Assembly: GCA_946699065.1 (NCBI GenBank)
Contig: CAMPDV010001520.1
Span: forward strand, 57,409-121,408
Length of the DNA stretch: 64,000 bases
Source of the DNA: Loxodes magnus
Lineage: Eukaryota; Ciliophora; Karyorelictea; Loxodida; Loxodidae
Reading direction: 5' to 3'
The notes under the pieces were generated by a model that ran no database searches, was not told the origin of the DNA, and worked only from the letters and a program-made list of their open reading frames with translations. The translations under genes were made by a program, and so were the position numbers. Shown here in pieces: positions 10,966-23,769 of this stretch (within the stretch, counting starts at the first letter, position 1; every line of letters begins with the position of its first letter).

Positions 10966-13479
10966 AGAAAGTAATAACTATTAAGACTTTTAATTTTACA
11001 ATTTAAGAAGTTTATTATTACTTTTAGGTAAAGCATACTATGTATTTAATTACGTATAAAAGCTTTAGATTATATAAACCAATTAAAAATTAAGATATTT
11101 ACGCATGGTAAAAAACAAAAAGACTTAAGAAACAACATGAGAATAGAAGTTTGACATTTTTAAACATAAACTTAAATAAAGTGATACTTCTGAATTAAAT
11201 CAGAAGCTTCATTTAATAGGAATTTGATTAAAGTGAATTAATGATAAATTTGATAGTTTTAAGTTTATTAGATGATTATTAAAGATTTATCTCTTAACCA
11301 ATCTGCTTTAAAACTAGATTTGGTATGAAATATAAGGTTATTTTATTATTTGTTATGATTTAATTAAATATCTTGTACTTATTTTAAATAAATATAAAAC
11401 ATTTATTCTTCTTTATATAGAATACTAATTTAAGATCTTTTATTTTATTTTTTAACTAATTTATTATTAACCTCTTTAACTATTCGTTAAGTTAAACTAA
11501 TTATTTCAATTTTTTAATTTTATAACTTCTAAAATTACTTAATTAATATCTTAAAATAAAGATTTATTTTTTATAATACGACAAAATTAAATTTCTAAGA
11601 ATAAAGAATCAACAAAATTAAAAAAAATAGACATAAGATGTTAGATTAAGATTTATAACTTTTATTAATTTCTGAGTTTTTATAATTTATGCTATTATAA
11701 TAAAGTTTAAACTATTTTTATATTTAATTTTTATTAATTTATTAAAAATAGCTTTTTTATATTTGTTTTCTTATCATTATTTTTTATTATATATAATTAA
11801 AGCATTTATAAAGATATTTTTATTTATACATTTTTTTAATTTCTCTTTTTATTATAATCTTTTAATGCTTTTGTTTTACTCTAAGTATGAAAATTAATTC
11901 TTTAATCATTAAGCCTCCAATATTATTTAGTATGTCTTTTAATCAGTTTAAACAATACAATTTAGTCTTTTTATTTTTTCTTTTATTTTGCTATATTTAC
12001 AGCTACTTCATTCTGTAGTTTTTTCCTCAGATTTCCTTTTTTTGTTCTTAACTTGCGTTATTATGCTGTAAAATGACTTGTTTTAATGTAAAATTAACAT
12101 TTATTATTTTTTTTTAAAGATCGTTTTAATAATGACATTATTTAATCTTAGAGAGTTCCCCGCTGTATTTCCAAGATTTTGAAGAAAGTTTTTTTTTAAT
12201 TATCTGGCTTTATAATGGTTAGAAGTTTATGATTTTCGAATTTATATTCATTACTCAATGTATTATCTGTTTGCAAAAACTGATTGGAAGAATATCTGTT
12301 ATAACTATTTAAAATTTCATTAAGGAAAAGAAACATGATGAGAACTACTTTTCACAAGCATTAAAAGTTAATACTTCATTGATTAAAAAAATTCACAAGC
12401 ATCTTTTGGTAAATAAAGCATTTATAATAATTAAAATTTTTAAGCATTCTTTTAATTTTAAATTTTAAATTTTAAATTAAGTAACTTTTATTATGCTATG
12501 AAATTAAATCTATACAGAATTAGTTACAATTTAAAAAATCAACGTTATTTCAAATTTTGTCTTATAGATAAAAAAATAACCTTTTTTAGTAAAATTATAG
12601 AATAATTATTTTAAAATTAACATTTAAAATTGTATTACTTTAAAAATTATTCAGATTATCTTTGTCTTAATTATAAATTTTAGAGTTAGTATTATCGCGC
12701 ACTAAGTATAAATTTAAAATTATTTAAAATTAACGATTTAAATTTTTTAATAAGTACATATTAAATTATTATATTAGGATTTGAATTAATGAATATCAAA
12801 ATAAATAATTTTCATATCTTCAATTAAAAATTAAATTATTTTCTCAAATTAAAAAAATTAAACTTTTTAAGCTTTATTAGTTGATCAGCAAACATTCAAA
12901 AGATCTAACTTGAAAGATTTTAATTTTTTTACTATTTAATATATTATTTTCTCTTATCTCTTTTTTAATAATTTATAATTAATTTATTTTATGATGAAAA
13001 ATAAATTTTTAATCATAATTTGCTATTTAGCAATTCTGAATTCATAAATATACATTAAAAAAATTAAATATTTTCTAATTGTCTTTTTATTAAATTTATC
13101 ATTCTTACCTATAATAAATATCAAAAATAGTTAAGTCAATAAATTCTTATATTAAAAAAGTAAAAATTGTATAAAATAAATCTAGTCTATAAATATTTTT
13201 ATTTTAAATTTAGAGAGATGTAATTAAAAATTTATGTAGAATAAAAATGATTAACATTATTAAACTATATCTAAATATATTTATTCTTTTTAATATATAT
13301 TTCCTTAAAAATTTTTCCATCCTTAAAATTTCCTGAAATTAAAAAAAAGAAGTTTTAAAAATATTTTTCAATTACTAACTTCTCTAATACTTTTTATCTA
13401 AAAATTTTATACTTCTAACGATTTTATCTTAAAAAAAAATTGTAAGCCTTAGCATTAAAATTTTAAAAATTTTTATTCC

Positions 13480-14520
13480 GTCCGAAGAATCTCTTGTAGT
13501 GTAAAACGCTGAGCAAAAAAACAAAAATAAATTTTCACGCTTTTTGACTGTAAAAACATTTTTTACTTTTTAAATATTTATTTTCAAAATTAATCTTAAA
13601 AAATTTTTAAATTCTTGAAACCAAAAATATGCTTTGTTCTTAAAAAAAAATTAACTCCAAACTAAAACGAAAAAAAATTTTCCGAATATTTTTTGAAATT
13701 AAAAAATCTTAAAATTTTTTTTTCTTATTGCAGTTCTAAAAAAAAATTTAATTTAAAAAATTTTTTTAATCCAACTTTTTATTCCCAATATTAATATAAA
13801 CTTTTCACTAATTCCGTTTCTCCTTTTAAAATTTATCCATTCTCCTTCATATCCTTTACTTAAAAAACCTCACTCTTTAATAATTTAATCAACACTCCCA
13901 TCCCTTATCCCTTTTTACACTTTTTTAGTTCCATTTCAAATTTTTTTGTCCTAACTTTCACACTTTTGTTCCGACGCCACTTTTCCCTATAGTGCAAAAC
14001 GCTGAGCAAAAAAACAAATATTTTATTTTCGAGTTTTTTATAACTCTTTTAAACCCTTTTCTACTTTTTCAATTCTTATTTTAAGAATTGTCTTAAAAAA
14101 ATTATATGTTCTTAAATTCAAATAATATTCTTAAATTAAAAATATACTATTTAATTAAAAAATTCTTTCTTTTCCTCAATTATCTAAAATACAAAATTCT
14201 CAAACTAATTTTGTCTTATTCACAAACTCAAAATACTTTTTTTCATTTAGAAATATTTTTTACTCTCCTCTCTTAAATTAAAAAAAATATATAAACTCTC
14301 AACTAATTCCATTTCTCCCTTTTAACTAATCCATTCTTAATCTTATTAAAACTTAAACTTAAAAAACCTCACTCTTTAATACAATTCTATCAACATTACC
14401 ATCCTTTTTACCCTTTTATTAGTTCCATTTCAAATTTTTATTCAGACTTTCACACTTTTGTTCCAACAGAAAATATTTTTTTAGTGCAAAACAATGAACA
14501 ATCAAATATTTTATTTTCAT
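13480..14520. repeat. Module of about 490 bp repeated in copy B
   Basis: The block AGTGTAAAACGCTGAGCAAA occurs near 13498, a close variant (AGTGCAAAACGCTGAGC) near 13992, and a degenerate version near 14482. Between them, 13800-13980 and 14290-14465 are parallel: both hold CTAATTCC(G/A)TTTCTCC, AAAAACCTCACTCTTTAAT and TAGTTCCATTTCAAATTTTT in the same order. Copies A (near 465) and D (near 61280) have the block once. B therefore has two extra, diverged modules. Confidence 0.75.
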
Positions 14521-15059
14521 TATTTTCATTATTTTCATTTTTTTTCATTATTTTTAAACATTTAAAAACATTAATTTAAATATAAAACTATTACACATCC
14601 TTAAATTATTAAATGCATAATCTTTAAAATAAATAATATATAATAACTTTAAAATTATAAAATTAAAATAATTAAAATAATTAAAATAATTAAACTATAA
14701 ATAATAAGATTAAAATTATAAATAATTACCTTCCTTCTTTTATAAACAAACATTTAAATTTTATTATCTAAAAAACAATCTACTCATTAAAAAAAAATAC
14801 CTTAACACTCTTTATACTCTTTTCACTCTTTATAATATTTATATTCCCTAAATAGTATTTACACTCTAAATACTCTAAATAGTATTTATAACCAACTTTT
14901 ATTTACTAACCATACACACACTAAATAGTATTTATAACCAACTTTATTTAAACTTATAAACAATCTTTCATTTATAAACTCATATACTCATAAACATATT
15001 TACATATAGTTATTAATTTAATTTTTTTAATTAATAAGAGTTATTATTAAGTATATCCG

Positions 15060-15948
15060 TTGTTCACTCTCATAGTTTGTTTCCAGACTCATCTCTCACT
15101 ACAATAATGAAGTTCATACAACCTAAATTCACATTAACAAACTCACCCCCTTATTTCACAAAACATACACTCTATTACATTATCTTTAAACCATTTGTAC
15201 CAACTTATATTAATTAAAACTTACCATCTATTTAATTAAACAGTAAAAAAACAACCTTACATACTAATATTTACTCCTATTATTACATTCTAAAATAAAA
15301 TATCTAAACCTAAAATACCTTTTTCTAATAATGATTAAAATATATATTACTATCCGAAACTTATAAACATATGTGTCAAATCGTATATTACCACCTAATC
15401 AGTAAATACTTACTTTCTATTTAGTTAAGAATATTAAAATAACTTACCTAAGTTAAGAATATTAAAATACCTTACATCCTGTAAGTTAAGAATATTAAAA
15501 TACTTACATCCTATAAGTTAAGAATATTAAAATAACTTACCTAAGTTAAGAATATTAAAATAACTTACCTAAGTTAAGAATATTAAAATAACTTACTTCC
15601 TATAAGTTAAGAATATTAAAATAACTTACTTCCTATAAGTTAAGAATATTAAAATAACTTACCTAAGTTAAGAATATTAAAATAACTTACCTAAGTTAAG
15701 AATATTAAAATAACTTACCTAAGTTAAGAATATTAAAATAACTTACCTAAGTTAAGAATATTAAAATAACTTACCTAAGTTAAGAATATTAAAATAACTT
15801 ACCTAAGTTAAGAATATTAAAATAACTTACATACTATAAGTTAATAATATTAAAATAACTTACCTAAGTTAAAAATAAAAGCTTAGAAATGTAACATACA
15901 TCCTTTAATTAGATTATTTACTATCTACATATATTATAAAAAATTAAC
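15060..15948 (-). other. Mini-intron / micro-exon chain at the 3' end of gene B
   Basis: Same layout as in copy A. The first intron is 15925-15948 (24 nt), then the triplet ATA (15922-15924), GTAAATAATC...TTAAAG, the triplet GAT, a longer intron, and the tandem array. After the array come triplets GTG, AAT, ATG, TTG and AGT, each between AG and GT, matching copies A and D in order. The chain fades into non-coding sequence near 15060. Use as introns is inferred from splice-site, branch-point and phase logic. Confidence 0.5.
15408..15862 (-). repeat. Tandem array of 28-32 bp intron-like units, copy B
   Basis: Fifteen units, of which nine are of the spacer-less 28-bp type (GTAAGT...TTAACTTAG joined directly to the next GTAAGT). 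Only six have a 3-base spacer; in transcript order TAT, GAA, GAA, GAT, GAT, AAA. A run of six identical spacer-less units suggests recent local amplification. The array is otherwise like that of copies A and D. Confidence 0.85.
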
Positions 15949-17728
15949 TCCATCTCATTTATAACTATTCTCCATCCGTTATATTATAAAATTGCATTGT
16001 CTAGTAGTCTCCTAACTTATTGCCATTCTTATAGATAGCCAATGACCATTCGTATAACTTAGTTTATTCTTCTATCATGTTCTTTAGTTATCCGATAGTA
16101 GTGTCTTGCTTAACCTCAAGCTTCACATATTTATTATTCGGAGATACTATCGATATTATGGTTTCATATTTCATTATCCTTGCTCGTAACTCATTCAACT
16201 AACTCGTTAACTATTTCCTTTCCTCCAATAAAATTTTTATCTAGTTCTCCAAATTAGATCTCTCCTATCGCAAACTCTCTATCTACTAACTAAACTCACG
16301 ATTCTATAAAATATTATTATTATTAGCCTTAGTAACCACATTCAAATCACTCTCTATCTAACTATTTTACTCACTCAATCTATTGATTTAAACCCTTAAA
16401 TGATCATTGTCCTCTCTCTAAAGATCAAACTCATTCTACAACTCTCTTATCCTTTACTCTTTCTATAAATCTTGCTTTTCATACTATTACTATTAAGATA
16501 TATTCCTCTAATCCTTCTCTTAAACAACCTACAACAAATCACTTATTCGCAATTTATATTAAACACACTCACTCGATAAACTTTTTATTTACTCACTCAA
16601 ACTCTTAGACTATTCCTCTAACTTATCTTTATATCCTTATAACTCGAAACTTTTTTACTATAAGATAACATTCTACTACTAGATCAAACTCTTTATTTAT
16701 AATTATTGATCCTCTATTACTTTCTAGTTACGAGATATTTATTCCCTCTAGTCAGTCAACATCATATCCTTATCTCTTATTACCTAAAGCAACTTTTAGA
16801 TTTATTCTTCACTTTTCTAATTGACATTCTCCTATGATTTAGCCTACAACTATAACTCCTTTCATAAATGCTATATAGTTCTCTAAAAAGATTATTTCTA
16901 TTCTCTAACTCGCAACTCCTATAGCGGCTGAATCTCCTTTATCATTTTCTCAAAGACTTAAACTTGCATATTCTTTAAACTAAGAATAGCCTTATACTAA
17001 GAATATTTTTACTCATCCTTTATTCACTTCTCTTACAACTATACCTCCAATCTCTCTATATCCACCTTCTTTATCTCACATTACTATATAGTAACCTATT
17101 ACATTAACCCGATACTCTTTAGTCTTTCAAAAAGATTATTTTAACCCATTTCCTACCTACACTATTCACCTTAGTCCTATACTCTTATCATCACCTCCTC
17201 ACATGCTTACTCTAAACTTCTCTTGATTTTATCATAGATCTACATTATCTTATCTCTATTTATCGCATAATCATCAGCCAACTACTTTTATCATTGACCC
17301 AAAACAGAAGAATATTGCTTCAACCTCTCCTTTATAGCACTCAAAGTCATTTCCATACGAACTTACATAGTAGGAACGATCTCCTCTTATCTAACACATT
17401 GATGATTCTTATGAGAATTCTATTAACATTTTTCACATATTAATGCACTGTCACTCAGACAATACAATGATAGAATCTCATTATGCTACTAACATATACT
17501 AAGTAAGTTTTATTTGGACTCCTCTTAAAGATGTAAATCTAGTATTTCCAATTCTTCAATTGGTCTATCAGTGATAATGTTGTGATTGTTGCATATGAAC
17601 TTCTTTTATATTTTGTAGAAACTCTTCAAACATTTTTCACAGATGATACATCCACAATCACATCTTCTAGGCTTTTTTAGCTTTTAGTTGAACTCTTCTT
17701 CACAAGCTTCACATTAAGATGCTTGCAT
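15949..17728 (-). CDS. RING / B-box-like / coiled-coil / ubiquitin-like protein, copy B (main exon)
   Basis: ATG at 17728 opens a minus-strand frame of 593 codons that runs without frameshift to the same phase-1 splice point as copy A. The N-terminus has CEAC and RCDCGCIICEKC, a RING-like cysteine cluster. About 60 residues on comes CQQHNEILSLYC, then ICEKCQQNSHKNH, which fits a B-box zinc site, so the order is TRIM-like. A long Gln/Glu/Lys coiled coil fills residues about 150-520. The last 70 residues are a ubiquitin-like domain (VKLEVKQDTTIGQLKNMIEE, then YKNGNKLGDYQTMQFYNITD). Three in-frame TGA codons lie in the coiled coil. If TGA means Trp the frame is intact; if stop, the copy is broken. 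TRIM-type proteins are usually ubiquitin ligases. A UBL at the C-terminus of such a protein is unusual. Confidence 0.7.
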
Positions 17729-17865
17729 TTTATTTTTTGAATAAACTAAAAATTAAATGAAACTAAATTTATGGCTTAAGAGATACTTAGATATTAATAG
17801 GATTATTTTATTAACTTAATACTTAATAAATAGAAGAATAATTACTATTAAAATTAAATTATAAA
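17729..17865. promoter_or_regulatory. Short divergent intergenic region (candidate bidirectional promoter)
   Basis: Only 137 bp separate the ATG of gene B (minus) from the ATG of the + strand gene at 17866. The region is AT-rich, with no recognisable element. Shared control of both genes is inferred from the head-to-head spacing alone. Confidence 0.35.
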
Positions 17866-18699
17866 ATGGAAGAATTTTCCCTCTAAAATATTACTATATA
17901 AATAATATTTAATCACATAGCCAAGGGATACGATGAATTTTAGGAAAATATCGCGAAATTAGTAAGGCTTAATAAAATTTTAGCAGGATAGCTAGATGAT
18001 ACCTGTAATAGCCTCTAGTAAATAACTAAATTAATACGCGTGACAGAATATCAAAGAAAATTAACAAATATTTCTAATCATTACAGAATCTTAACTTAAG
18101 TTATAATCACATCTGAGGTTTCTCGCTTATTAACTACAAATAACTAGGAAAGCTAATAGTTAGCCTTAACTAAGTTTAACAAATTTTTTGAAATGCTGAT
18201 CTCTTAAAGTTGACAAAAAGATGATATTTCCTTTAACTAGTTGAAAAACCTAGAAGGACTGGAGAACTACATTTAGTGCTTGATACTTGCTATATTGAAA
18301 TAGAGTCGTAAAAGAAAACGCAAGATAGCATATAAATTTTGGCTTATCCACAAAAATAGACTTGAAATAGAACTTCTTTAATCGTAAATATTATCCGTAC
18401 TTAGAATAGAAATTAAAATTTTAAGAATAGATTAAGAGTCACTAACATTGGATAAGTATGAGTAACAAAATAAAAAACAAAAATTTTTAAAGCAACTAGC
18501 AAACATAATAAGTGCAAAGGGATTTTTTATAGTGCATGGAAAGATTGAAACTTATGATTTTATTAATTTTAATGAATATATGAAAAATTAGAGATTAAAT
18601 TAGCATGTTGAATATATTGCTGTTCTCTTAGGTGAGGAAAGTAAAATAACAAGATATTAAAAAGCTCGTATGAAGAAATTCAAACACCTTAAAAAATGA
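17866..18699 (+). CDS. Hypothetical helical protein, divergent from gene B
   Basis: ATG at 17866 starts MEEFSLQNITIQIIFNHIAK and stays in frame for 277 residues to TGA at 18697, with a single internal TGA (expected several by chance). Composition (Leu, Gln, Lys, Glu, Ile spread along the chain) suggests an alpha-helical or coiled-coil protein. I recognise no family. A possible 38-nt intron at about 18670-18707 (GTATGAAG...ATTATAG) would bypass the final TGA and join the frame to a long Lys/Gln-rich frame that starts ATGATTATAG at 18696 and can be followed to about 20450. That extension has a TGA density close to random, so only the first part is claimed. Confidence 0.5.
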
Positions 18700-20480
18700 T
18701 TATAGTTAACCATTAAAAATTCTATTACTCTTAATGTATAATACCAGGGTTAATTTCCAGAGAACTGCAAAATTCTTCTTAATTTCCTACTTATTAGCTA
18801 AAATCCATTCTTCAGGTATGAAAATCTGCATCTCACCTCGTACTTATAAAAAATAATAAAAGTATTATAATCTTTATAGCTCCGTATGTAGAAAAAACTT
18901 ATCATTAATCTAGCTGAGAAACAGAAAGGAATAAATTTAAGAATAGCAAGAAATAACAGAACCAAACTAAGAAAAGTGCTAAATAGAGTAAAAGTAATCC
19001 ATTCGACATTTCTGAAATATTTCAAAGAATTAAAGATATTCAGATTAGTTTAAATCTTAATCTCAGGAAATAATTTAAAGTACTAATAACCAATAAAGTA
19101 GAAGCAGTTTTATTAATCAAGACATTTAAATTGAATAATTTTTTTCATAGCTACTTAAGATGAAAAATAGCAATCAAGAGGCAGAATTTTAAACAGGTTA
19201 TTTTTAAAAAACTTAAAATAGATCTACTGCTTCTTTTATCTTCAGGTGAATATTTAAAACATTGGAAAGACATACTTCTGATAAACTTATAGAGCAGATA
19301 AATTTAAATATACACAACAGTTTTTCCAATAATGAAAACTAAACTAAGATACAGTAAATGAGTAAAAATAATTGAAAATTAGTAAGGTAAAACAACTAGA
19401 AGTAAGGTAATTAAACCTTGGTATCCTTAAAAAAATAACTAACTGAATGCCTTTAAAGTTTACTTGAAATTAACGAGTCCAAAATAAGTTAAACTTAAAA
19501 GGATAATAATAGATAGGCAACCAAACTGCTTAAAGCAAGTAGAAACATCTTGAAGATAAATTTTAATCTCATTTCAATTTTCCCCACTTTCTATCTTTAG
19601 ACTTTATCAAAGATACTAATTAAAGTAAAGTGATAAACTAAGTTAAAAAGTAAGAATGATCAAGATATGAGCGACATGCAAAACAGTAATCGGAGTAAAA
19701 GCAAAAAATAGTAAAAGTAAATTAGACAAAGGATATAAAGTCAGGCTACTCAAAAATTTAAAGAACTTGCAAATCCTAGTCAAATTTAGAAAATTATTAA
19801 AACTCTAATTTGCAAATATTATAATTAAGCAGAAAAACTTACTTAAGTTTTAAAAAACCTACTATGATATTAAAATAAAAAGGAATTAAAGCAACGCCAA
19901 ATGAATATAAGAGCTTAGGGAATAAATCAGTTTCTCTATTAGCTTGAGAGAAGCATCCTAGAAATCAGGGCTTCATAGAAAGAAGGCAAGTGTCTTAGAT
20001 TAAAAATGATAACAAAAAAGAAATAAATAGTAGGATTTGGCTAAAGAATACAAAATCAAATAAGAAAAGCCTAAATATTAAATTTCTCGTTTATCTATAT
20101 AAGATAATACTCCAAAAAATAAAGCAATAAGGAATTGACAAAGCACTTTGAAAGAAACTTTAGTATCTAGAAAAATATTCAAAGCATATTAACTAAACTA
20201 CAATAGTAAATACTTGATAAAAAGTACTAAAAAAGTTAAAAAAAATTAAAGAAAAAGATTAAAGAGCAGTTTACTAAGGAAATGAAATTGAGATAATTTG
20301 TCGAAAACAGGAAATAAAAGCGAAAAGAGTAGTCAAGGTCGAAGAGTAATATGTAGGAGAGTTTAAATTAATCTATTAGTAACTCCAAAATTAGTATTTA
20401 AAGATGTTTTAGAACTTTCAGATAGAAATAAAATGATTATTATTATAATCATTTTTTAAAGTTCGAAAAAGTAAATAAAC
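18700..20480 (+). other. Possible 3' continuation of the 17866 gene, weak
   Basis: A Lys/Gln/Asn-rich + strand frame reads through this stretch with about ten TGA codons. Sequences such as LRWKIAIKRQNFKQVIFKKL (TGA as W) recall IQ or Sfi1-type helices, but this could be chance in AT-rich DNA. No independent support was found, and I see no repeat or RNA gene here. Confidence 0.25.
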
Positions 20481-22041
20481 CAGTTCGTACTGCAAAAAAC
20501 GAGCAAAGAAACCTTAAACTCAGAGATGGTCTTGAATAAAAATTTTAATAGTTAGATTGAAAGGTGAAGTAGTTTCAATAAGTATGATCAGCTAATAAAT
20601 TACTCATCAATCTTATAGAACATAATAAGACCTATTTCATGAACCAAAACGTGCTTAGACTAGTAGATAATTTTCTCATTTTTAAAAGCTTAGAAATGAG
20701 TTAACCTAATCTTAATAACTATTTTCTTACCAGCAAAGATTTCAGACATATTCCCCTTCAATTACTTCTTCAATCAAGCTAATAATGTCCTTCGAGAATC
20801 TCTCATTTTTTGTATACAAAGCGAAATTCTTCCCTCTTTTATGTTGGGTAAAGGAATAATAAAATTGATGATCTCTTAAGAAGCAATTCTGCTAGGACCT
20901 GATTTTAAGCAATAACAAGACAAAATTTAATTTTTTAACCTGAATTAACAAAGTTTTGGATGAAATTCTATATGTTAAGTACTAAGCTATGAAATTAAGC
21001 TTAGCAGGATTATAAAACTTATACCTATAAATTATATAGATTTATTAATAATAAAGCCAGCTGAATTTAGCTTCTCATTGTTGCATATGCTTATCCATTA
21101 CCTGAATCGATGATTAAGTCAGTTTAACAGATAGCAGAAACAGAAATTTAATGATAAGTATAGAAAGATGTCATTATTATGCTTAAGCTGATATAGAGAA
21201 ATCAGTTCGTTCAGATAAAGAAACTGAAAATGGTTAAATTAGCTAAGGGAAAATTGAGTATAGAAACGTATAATTGGATTATATACCTTAGCTTTCTAAT
21301 ATACTCAATTTAGTTTATTTCATAGTTTAGGCTCATTAGGAAATAGGAATAGCAAGCAGAACTGGATCGGAAAGTCATCCATTTGCTTATGATTATTTAG
21401 AATAGTAGAAGTAGAAAATGGAAAAATTATTATTTACGGAATGAATATATAAGACATATCTTTACATTCACTAAGAAATAGTTAAGTGTTATTCCTCAAG
21501 GCTCCGAACTATTTGCCGGAAATCTGAGAATGAATTTAGATCCCTTTGATGATTATGATGATTAAACAATTATTAGTACTTGCATAAATTAATATATTGG
21601 AAAAGTTTTAAAGCTAAAATGATAATCTATCAAGTGAAAAAGAGGATAAAAAAGAAAGTGGTAAAGATGTAATGGAATGTAAAGTACTCGATAAATAAAT
21701 ACAGGAGTAAGGACAAAACATAAGTGTAGGAGAAAGGCAGCTAATTTGTATAGGATGAGCAATATTATGGTAATTTATTATATTTCAGATGAAGCAAAAT
21801 ATTGGTAATGGATGAAGCAACAGCTTCAATTGATTAGAAAGCAGATTAATTTATACAGTAACTAATAAAAGAGAAATTATAAGATCGAGCAGTTCTAACT
21901 ATAGCGCATAGAATTCATAAAATTCAAGGATATGATAAAATACTTGTCCTCAAGCAAGGTAGAGTTAGTTTATTTGATACACTTAAAAACGTGATAGGAA
22001 ATTTAGAAGAGGAAAGTTTGGAAATACAAGGAAGCAAATGA
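20480..22041 (+). pseudogene. ABCC-type transporter remnant (second membrane domain and NBD2)
   Basis: The C-terminal part of an ABC exporter of the MRP/ABCC type. From about 21080 a linker reads AYPLPESMIKS...IAETEI and IEYRNVQLDYIPQLSNI. The Walker A region (about 21360, RTGS...KSSIC) lacks one base in the glycine-lysine loop. Then come NGKIIIYGMNIQDISLHSLR, VIPQGSELFAGNLRMNLDPF, the signature NISVGERQLICIG, and Walker B with switch: KILVMDEATASID and LTIAHRIHKI. The frame changes at Walker A, after SLHSLR, near 21620 and at 21765. The last can be explained by a 19-nt GTAATT...TTTCAG intron, the others cannot. Conserved Arg in the signature helix is replaced by TGA. The first half of a full-length ABCC protein is absent, so this is a decayed fragment. 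Confidence 0.75.
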
Positions 22042-23760
22042 ATTTATATATAAAATTAAAATTTATACTTATATAAATAAAGAATTTACATTAGACTAAA
22101 GAACAGTACTATTATTAATAACTTTTTATTAATTTAACAAAAATCTTTCAACGCTTATAAACGATGATTACTCTGTTTAGTATTTTTTTAATTTCAACAA
22201 ATAATAGATCTTTACAATTAGGTGAATAAAATGATAAAAAAGAAAAACGTAAGGATTTAAATACCTGATTTAGAATACATCTCAGTAAAATGAAAGCTTT
22301 TATAAAGAAAAGAAAATTTAGTTAATAAACTTAGAAATATATTGCTGCAGCAAGAGAAATAAATTAAAATTTAATTGCGCTTTACTTAGAAAAAAATGTA
22401 GAAAGAGAAATAAAGCAGCATTTTAAAACTTTAGCAATCTATTTTTCTTAAAGAAAAATGTTATAATTATACTAAGTTCTACATTAAAAATAAATCTCAT
22501 AAAGGAAAATAGATAAACTTTATATCCTATAAAATATTAGATTTTTAAATAGATGGTTATAATGATATTTTATATTTCTCTCTATTAAAGCAAAATATAA
22601 AAGCATAACAAATATGAACCTTATAGCTACTAGCTCTATTATAAGAAATAAATAAAAACTTGCTAATTTTAAATTTAGATGCTAATATTTTTATTTATTT
22701 CCAGTTATTTAATTTATAGTTATTTTCTTCTTGCTTCAAGTTCTGTATAATTGATAGTGACTTTAGTAATTATTAAATTTAGTAGGATGCAAAATTATAG
22801 AAAGAAGACTTAAAGTATTAATAAATAAATACTTAAGTGCTTTAATAATAAATTATCTATATAATTAAGCTAATATTGCTCAAATCAAATGCTAAACCTT
22901 TAATAAGGCACTCAATACATTTATTTACTTTACTGAGGAAAGATAAATCTAACTCCTACTGTCTTCATAAATCTAACTTTGAACTATGAACTTAAAATTT
23001 AGCCAATTAAAAATAAATTATCAATCATACTTTAAAGCAAAAGAAAGGTGTATACTTGCTCTGCTTAACTAAGTTATTTCTTAATTAATAAAAATCTTTT
23101 AATTTAGACTTTTTAATTTTCTTCTTTAGTAAAAGAAATATAGTATTAATGCTTAAGAAAGCTGCTATTAAATTATAAAGCATTTCTATATTTAGAAGTT
23201 AATATTAAAGCATTGCCAATAAATCTTAAGCTGATAATTAATTTCCCTTAAAATATATCTCTCTTTATACAAATTCTAGATAACTTAAGAAATTAATTAT
23301 TAATTAAATAAAAATTAGTTCTACCAAATAGAAAACTTGAAAGTGATAATATATAAAAAGATTTAATTTAGATAAATGAAAAACTAAATTACTTTAAATC
23401 ATAAAGTAATAGTTATCTTAGAAAATATTTAATATGGGCTATTATATTAATATTACTAATAAACACTTCTTTTCTATTTTTACCTTCAAATCAAAAATAC
23501 AAAAGCGAAATTATTTTAACTTTAAACATTTGAGTTAAAAACAGAAAAGAAGTCTAGATATATCTAACTTATGTTTCATTTTTACTCAAAGGAACGTTTT
23601 TTCAAAGTAATAGTCATGAGATATTTTTCAAATTTAAGTAAATAGCATGCTATAAATAATTTTACATCCCTAAGACTTGAAATTCTTTATATTTAAAATT
23701 TTAACATAACATAATTTATTAAAGTGACTTCACTTTTATTTGGTTTACCACTAATTAGTT
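22042..23760. other. AT-rich spacer, no gene seen
   Basis: No protein motif, RNA gene or repeat recognised on either strand. Confidence 0.5.
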
Positions 23761-23769
23761 TATGAGTTT

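Larger units (their letters stand above)
11100..17740 (-). repeat. Large dispersed repeat, copy B
   Basis: The left part (11100-13010) matches 58180-60770 of copy D, and 13010-16160 matches copies A and D. From 16160 to 17728 the gene body follows a second version, shared with copy C (53650-54330) and not with A or D. So copies share the 3' part (UBL, mini-intron chain, downstream spacer) but have two types of 5' coding region. Copy B also has an internal expansion at 13480-14520. Confidence 0.75.
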
